Assembly (NCBI GenBank): GCA_039881045.1
Contig: JAYWVB010000007.1
Coordinates: 558,001-622,000, forward strand
Reading direction: 5' to 3'
Source of the DNA: Chaetomium olivaceum
Taxonomy: Eukaryota > Ascomycota > Sordariomycetes > Sordariales > Chaetomiaceae
DNA: 64,000 bases
The position numbers and the translations under genes are program-made. Under the pieces are notes generated by a model. The model saw only the letters and a list, made by a program, of their open reading frames with translations, had not been told where the DNA came from and did not search any database. Each line of letters opens with the position of its first letter. Position 1 is the stretch's first letter. This document shows positions 58,704 through 64,000 of this stretch, in pieces.

Positions 58704-59876
58704 ATGGCAAATGTACGCGGAACGTACGATCCAGCTTTCTCCGGCGTAGCTGAGCTTCTCGGCAAGCTGGTTGATGATGGCAGTGAAATCGGTGCGTCCC
58801 TCTCGGTCTGGCACGGGCCTGACAATCTCGTCGAGATTTGGGCCGGATACGCCGACCCTGGAAAAACCCGGACGTGGAATCAAAACACCATTGCAAATGT
58901 GTTTTCCTGCACCAAGACCATTTGCGCCCTCGCCATTTTGATGCTGCACGACCGCGGTCTTCTCTCCGTCTTCGACCCGGTTGCCAAATACTGGCCGGAA
59001 TTCGCCGCCAACGGCAAAGACAACGTCCTCATTACTCAGTTGATGTCGCACACATCCGGCGTCGCCGGATGGGAGGAGCCCATCACCCTGGAGCAGGTGT
59101 ACGACACCCAGTACGCGACTGCGAAGCTCGCGGAGCAAAAGCCATGGTGGACGCCGGGCACCGCCTCGGGATACCATGCCCAAAACCAAGGGCACCTCCT
59201 CGGCGAAGTGGTGCGCCGCGTGTCGGGCAAGTCGCTGAAGGACTTCGTGCGGACCGAAATTGCCGAACCCCTTCAGGCCGACGTGCAGGTCGGGGCGCTG
59301 GAGACGGATTGGCACCGCTGCGCCGAGATGATCCCCCCCGTATCAGCCCCTGACGGCCTCTCAGAGCTGGACCCTCACGGAATTCCGTTCAAGATAATGA
59401 CGAACCCACCCGTCGATCCGAGCAAGGCGAACACCCCCGGTTGGCGACAGGCGGAACTGGGCGCGATCAATGGGCATAGCAATGCCCAAGGTCTTGCCAA
59501 GGCCCTGCACGTCATCTCCAACAACGGCAAGACCCCAGACGGCAAGCAGTTTCTCAAGGAGGAAACCGTTGATCTGATTTTCCAGGTCCAGGCCGAGGGC
59601 ATCGACATGTTTCTCGGCGCCCCTCTTAGCATGGGAATCGGGTTTGGCTTGAGCACTGATTTTGCCACCGGATCGGTTCCGTTCATGCCGAAGGGCAAAG
59701 TGGCCTTCTGGGGTGGCTACGGTGGAAGTATCTGCCTCTTGGATGTGGAAAATAATGTGACTGTAACCTATGCCATGAACAAGATGGGCACTGGGACATT
59801 GGGCAGCGAACGGACGGCGCAATATGTCGTTGAGGCCTACGATGCTTTGAAGAAGAGCGGGATCGTCAAGCATTAG
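58704..59876 (+). CDS. Beta-lactamase-fold serine hydrolase (class C / EstB-like esterase)
   Basis: A single-exon protein of 390 residues. The ATG at 58704 stands in a good context (ACCGCCATGGC) and begins MANVRGTYDPAF. Three marks of the serine beta-lactamase/DD-peptidase fold are seen: S-x-x-K as FSCTKTI (Ser68, Lys71), the tyrosine motif as GYHAQNQG (Tyr157), and a late WGGYGGS that fills the place of the KTG box. The fungal members are esterases or transesterases of secondary metabolism or of unknown use rather than antibiotic-hydrolysing enzymes. There is no signal peptide, so it is cytosolic. No frameshift is seen. Lack of introns and the family's bacterial abundance allow old horizontal transfer, but intronless fungal members are common. 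Confidence 0.88.
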   Translation: MANVRGTYDPAFSGVAELLGKLVDDGSEIGASLSVWHGPDNLVEIWAGYADPGKTRTWNQNTIANVFSCTKTICALAILMLHDRGLLSVFDPVAKYWPEFAANGKDNVLITQLMSHTSGVAGWEEPITLEQVYDTQYATAKLAEQKPWWTPGTASGYHAQNQGHLLGEVVRRVSGKSLKDFVRTEIAEPLQADVQVGALETDWHRCAEMIPPVSAPDGLSELDPHGIPFKIMTNPPVDPSKANTPGWRQAELGAINGHSNAQGLAKALHVISNNGKTPDGKQFLKEETVDLIFQVQAEGIDMFLGAPLSMGIGFGLSTDFATGSVPFMPKGKVAFWGGYGGSICLLDVENNVTVTYAMNKMGTGTLGSERTAQYVVEAYDALKKSGIVKH

Positions 59877-60781
59877 ATCCCAACCCATGCTGGCGTGATT
59901 TCGGAATTTGGATCGATGTAGCGTCGTCTTCAGTATTGACTAGCAGCTAAATAGAATGATAGACTATTATAAACCATTTTTGAAGCGAAGCTTGAATGAT
60001 GAGTCTCTGAGATGTACAATGTACATTGAGGAAGCGAAGAAGGAACGCTTCGTTTCATTTACGGGCCAAAAAACCAAGACTTCTCAGGGGAGCGATTGGA
60101 TGCCACAGTCTGAGTGCATAATCATGCATCAGTAGCGTTGTAGCTAACACAGCAGCTTCGCTTCACCCTTACTGTGGCATACGATGTACCTTATCCTTAT
60201 CGACGCCTCTAAGGCCAGGAAGGAGTCGCGCGGTACCCTATCAAAGCCGGACCTCCGCGCCCCGACCATGGACTATTTTCACCTCTACTACTCGGCCTTC
60301 TTCCAGGCTTATACCACCTAGAGCCAGCGCGCTCTCGGTGGCAAGGACCACCGGGTGGTAAACCCTTAGTTGGTCAAGACACCCTCAATATAGACCTCCT
60401 GACACCAGCGGATTCGACCTTCTCATCAAGTGCGTTCACAAAGAAACCGTCCCACCGATCCCATATCTCCATGAGCAGCAACATATTTCAGACGGAGGTA
60501 AATTTTCAGATGGAGTGTCCGTCTGATATCACGGAGATGTCGGTCCAATATAACAGGGATGTCCATCGCATGTCTAGATCGCCAAATGGGGATCAAGTGG
60601 GACGGAAAAGGTAGAGCCAAAAAGCCAGTGAGTCGTCGTCCTCGTCTCAATCAATCCTGGGCGACAGCGATTCCGATCCAAAGACGAGGGTCCCAACAAG
60701 CGCCTAAAGACTGAGCCAACAATGGGCATAGCGATGGGAAGGCAAGATGGCTATGGCCGGAGAGGTGGCAACTGGAGAGGG
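59877..60781. other. Intergenic region
   Basis: No gene is recognised. At 60505-60530 a copy of CAGATGGAGTGTCCGTCTGA, also present at the start of the minisatellite at 61685, marks a dispersed repeat. Confidence 0.45.
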
Positions 60782-60918
60782 GAGCTTTTCCACAGCGACG
60801 ATGAAACTCCTAGATTTTACCACCACCTCTATCACGGTCGGCCACTTCCGCGGGCGCTTTTTCCCAGCCAGAGGTCGTGGTAAAATCTAGGAGTATCATC
60901 GTCGCTGTGGAAAAGCTC
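60782..60918. repeat. 49-bp near-perfect inverted repeat (hairpin)
   Basis: The arms 60782-60830 and 60870-60918 are complementary at 47 of 49 positions around a 39-base loop. The left arm starts GAGCTTTTCCACAGCGACGA. A transcript from either strand would fold into a long hairpin. Confidence 0.9.
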
Positions 60919-61692
60919 TCCATGCTTCAAAAACCATCTCCATCAGTCAAGCACGGGCCTAAAAGTGAACAAGGCGTTAGTGAGGAAAGAAACCTGGATT
61001 GAGAAGGCGCTATTTTTTGCTCCATACACAGGAAAACGTTTCGGCTCACTTCATCTTCGACGGATGCCTTCCCCCTTAGCGACCCGATGAAATGGAGTTC
61101 GGTGGCCGTCTCCATGGCGAAAACTTTCAACTTCCGGCGCTTGTCTCGATGTTGCGTAAAGGGCAGGGACTGTGAGAGATGAGCGATAGGAATCGCGAGG
61201 CTCAAAGGCACTGCAAGTACCACTCTATTCTGTTAATCGAAAGCTAAGGAAAAGAGAGAAAGGATTACAACACAGGGATGGGTCGTGGAATAAGTGTGGT
61301 GTGCGCACAGACCACTGCAGTATATGACCGGGAATGCGCATCCAACCCTAACCCAGGGCACCAGGCGCATTCTCCGTCACAGGGACGATGATTTATCGAC
61401 GAGTGTATGTTAAGAGGAGTAGCGTTTTCTGCGCGATACCTGGACTCTAGAGTGGACTGAAAAGAAAGATATAACGTCGGAAGGCTTACAGACTGGAGAA
61501 GCTAGCTGTTCATTGGTCTTGCTCTAAGCCTTCCACAGCAACCTCAAGTCCTCCTCCATTGCGGCGGAGTTCTCTTGGCCACTGCCCCCCAGTGGCCAAG
61601 GATTCTGCCAGCTGGACGCTAGGGAGTGAATAATTCTCGACTCAACAACTGTGAGTAGAAACACCCTTCAGATAGCGGTGTATGTTCAGATG
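60919..61692. other. Intergenic region
   Basis: No gene is recognised between the hairpin and the minisatellite. Confidence 0.4.
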
Positions 61693-61800
61693 GAATGTCC
61701 GTCTGATACTAGAGAGATGTCCGTCTGATACCAGAGAGATGTCCGTCTGATACCAGAGAGATGTCCGTCTGATACCAGACAGATGTCCGTCGGATGTCCA
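61693..61800 (+). repeat. 22-bp minisatellite (5 copies)
   Basis: ATGTCCGTCTGATAC recurs with a strict 22-base period at 61695, 61717, 61739 and 61761, and altered at 61783. The unit resembles the 20-bp repeat at 57187. Confidence 0.9.
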
Positions 61801-61885
61801 GACCGTATTAGAGACGGAATTGGATCAACTAGGACAAAAGTGAAAACGGCATCTGCCTTCTACGGCGGGTTCCGAGGTCTTGTCC

Positions 61886-62360
61886 ATGAGGCCGAAGTCT
61901 GCCGCGTCTTCCAACGTCCTTCGATACTTGTTGGCACTCAAGCAGCACGTTGCTGAGCTCGAGGCCAAATGTATCACGGAGGACTTCCAAGGCATCGAAT
62001 CCCGTGCCGGCGGGATGGTAGAAGACGTCGCCACCTGGAAAGCTGAGCACAACCTCGGCGAGGACCAGATAAAGGCGCTACAGGAGACAGGAAAGTCCCT
62101 ACACGAACAGGACAAGGTGCACGACAGCGAGATCGAGAAGTTGAGGACCAGAGTCAGCGATGTCGAAAGCCTGGTAGATGGACACGAGAAACTTCATTTT
62201 TGTAACCGACAGTTCGGACATTACACTTCAGCATGTTGGCAAGAGTGTGCGACGCATTGATCGTCAAGTGGAGAAGCTACAGGAGAGGGCTAACTACGTC
62301 GCCAACAATCACAACTATATCAGAGACATCCTCATCGGTATGGGCGCAATCTCGGGGTAG
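61886..62360 (+). pseudogene. Coiled-coil protein copy B
   Basis: MRPKSAASSNVLRYLLALKQ opens a helical protein with heptad-like blocks WKAEHNLGEDQIKALQETG and HEQDKVHDSEIEKLRTRVSD. It stops at 62260 shortly after a probable shift; the adjacent frame carries on with TLQHVGKSVRRIDRQVEKLQ and ANNHNYI, ending at 62358-62360. The paralogue at 55953-56570 continues helically over the same part, supporting a frameshift here. Function unknown. Confidence 0.5.
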
Positions 62361-63265
62361 TTATGCAGAAAGTGTCTTGTCAATATCGTGTTTGACAGCA
62401 CTTCCTGGCCAAACAAAGTTGAACTCCAAGTGAAAGCAGGATCGGGTAGAATAGCCCAGAAAAAAGCAATCGGAGACAAGGGTTTAAACATGGGGAACCG
62501 AATAAGAGAAACGGAGAATCAAAAAGGTCAATACAGCTTTCTTTTAGGGTGCTGGATAACTTTCTTTTCAATTATACAATCGAGCATCTGCACTTAACAT
62601 GAAGAGTCCAGGGTCTTGGCCCACGCGGTGAATAGCCACAATGGTAATCTCGCAAAAATGGTGTTGCGTAACATTTCGTCTCCCCACCGCAAAACTCAAC
62701 AGCGGGAAATCAGTACACCCCGTGACTTGCGAGGAACTCGGCAAGAGGCAGGAGAAGGCCGGCTGTTCTCGGGTCACGCATCCCTGCTCACTGATGATCT
62801 GATAAGATGAGCCTGCAGCAGAGCGGGTCTTTTGTGGAGGTCGAGGAGCGGGGGTTCACGACATGGAGCGCGACGAATGCCTCCGGTTGGCTCTCGCGTG
62901 CGCTGATCCGATGCCGGCTTGAGCATGGGCACAATGACCAGAAGTGTGGTGGCAGTGCAAACTGTCAAGGTCAAAGGAAACTGGAAGAACTCGAGGCATT
63001 GACCGGTGTTACCGGCAGTGACCGCCCATCTTAGTGGAGTCGTTCTTGTCCAGTCGGTCCGTGGAGGAAGGCCAAGAAATGGGTTGAGATTCGCACCACG
63101 AGAAGGAAGAGATGTGGGGTTCAGTTTTGATCAATGCCTTCGGAGCCGTCGCTTCGGTCGGCTCCAGTTTCCCCCTCAAAACATGGATTAAAACGGGGTG
63201 TTGTCGGTCAAAATTACCTAGACAACCTCCCCAGATTCCCCTTGTGTTTCTCCATCTTTCCCCTC
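62361..63265. other. Intergenic region
   Basis: No gene is recognised; contains the promoter of the second flavoprotein. Confidence 0.4.
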
Positions 63266-64000
63266 ATGCTGCCTTTCCACCACACTGTTAGACAATTCCC
63301 TAGAATTATCCAGGCTAAATTCCGTCGACCACTGACATTACCTCGGCGTCGAACCTTCAACACCACCTCCTTGTCATTTTTACCAGTCACTATGGGTTCT
63401 CTTGCAGGACTTCAAGTAACGCAACAGTTCAAGGTCCTTGTGGTCGGCGGATCATACGGCGGTCTCTCCGCTGCGCTTAACCTCCAGGATCTCTGCCAGG
63501 GGTTGGCACCGCGGTGTGGGCCAAAGCCGGCGGAAGGCGAGCAGGTCGAGACATCCCGGTTTCCCATTGATATCACCGTAGTTGACGAGCGTGATGGTTA
63601 CTGTGAGTTGCCTCCGAACAAAGACACGAGTTCACACTCGTTAACATATTTTAGATCACCTCATCGGCTCGCCCTTGGCGCTGGCGTCCGAGACACACGC
63701 CGAAAAGTTTTGGGTCAAGTACGACGAGATTCCCGGCCTGCGGTCGCCCAACATCCGCGTCGTTCAAGGGTCTGTTAAGTCGGTCGATCCGGAGCGGAGG
63801 ATAGCGACCTACCTCGCGCACGGCAGCACAGACGAGCCTGAGGAGATGCAGTACGACTACTTTGTTGCCGCCTCCGGGTTGAGGAGAGTCTGGCCGGTGG
63901 TGCCCCAATCACTGCGCAGGAAGCAGTATCTGTTCGAGGCGGGCGACCATATCCGTGCTGCTACAACTTCAAGACACGGTGTGGTTGTTGTTGGCGGTGG
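63266..64000 (+). CDS. AIF-like FAD/NAD(P)-dependent oxidoreductase, N-terminal part (runs off the window)
   Basis: Exon 1 runs 63266-63602, the intron 63603-63654 (GTGAGT to TTAG) and exon 2 continues to the window end. From the ATG at 63266 the first 42 residues (LPFHHTVRQFPRIIQAKFRR) are Arg-rich and Asp/Glu-free, fitting a mitochondrial import signal; an ATG at 63392 (MGSLAGLQ) would give a cytosolic form. FKVLVVGGSYGGLSAALNL is the FAD Rossmann loop, QYDYFVAASGLR the second FAD motif, and the last visible codons (HGVVVVGGG) the NAD(P)H loop. It shares the fold with the AIF-like gene at 28467-30012 but is clearly a different subfamily. The C-terminal half is outside the window. Confidence 0.8.

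Overview
The window looks like nuclear DNA of a filamentous ascomycete (Pezizomycotina, most likely a Sordariomycete; the species cannot be named). Genes lie on both strands and are split by short GT...AG introns of about 45-130 nt. The gene families are typical of that group: HET domain, NACHT/NLR, BTB/POZ, fungal rhodopsin-like membrane protein, DUF3445, TGL4/5-type patatin lipase, tannase and AIF-like flavoproteins. Gaps carry degenerate Tad-like LINE and Mutator-like (MULE) DNA.

Layout. 0.8-4.5 kb: secreted tannase/feruloyl esterase, a tRNA-derived SINE-like repeat and an unknown membrane protein. 5-28 kb is an accessory block: a BTB gene split by a 2.4-kb LINE with a 15-bp target duplication, a kinase/ankyrin remnant, a HET-domain gene facing a membrane-protein gene with an internal stop, a second ankyrin remnant, an intact BTB paralogue, a CorA-like protein with extra membrane spans, a dead rhodopsin-like gene and a frameshifted NACHT NLR. 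28-33 kb: AIF/FSP1-like flavoprotein, DUF3445 protein and a broken unknown gene. 33.8-36 kb: a non-autonomous MULE inside a larger repeat. 36-39 kb: two alpha/beta hydrolases, one with its nucleophile serine replaced. 39.7-45 kb: a head-to-head pair of large proteins I cannot assign, the best candidate here for undescribed biology. 46-51 kb: a TPR remnant and a TGL-type lipase. 52-64 kb: SDR, intronless beta-lactamase-fold esterase, two coiled-coil copies in opposite orientation, three minisatellites, a 49-bp hairpin and the start of a second AIF-like gene.

Functionally the left half holds families tied to fungal non-self recognition (HET, NACHT, ankyrin, BTB), many of them broken. The right half is mostly esterases, oxidoreductases and lipid enzymes. 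No biosynthetic cluster is convincing.

Caveat: at least seven otherwise well-preserved genes contain one or two single-base frameshifts, mostly in short homopolymers. Some may be assembly errors rather than real mutations. Exon joins were derived by eye from splice signals and reading-frame continuity.
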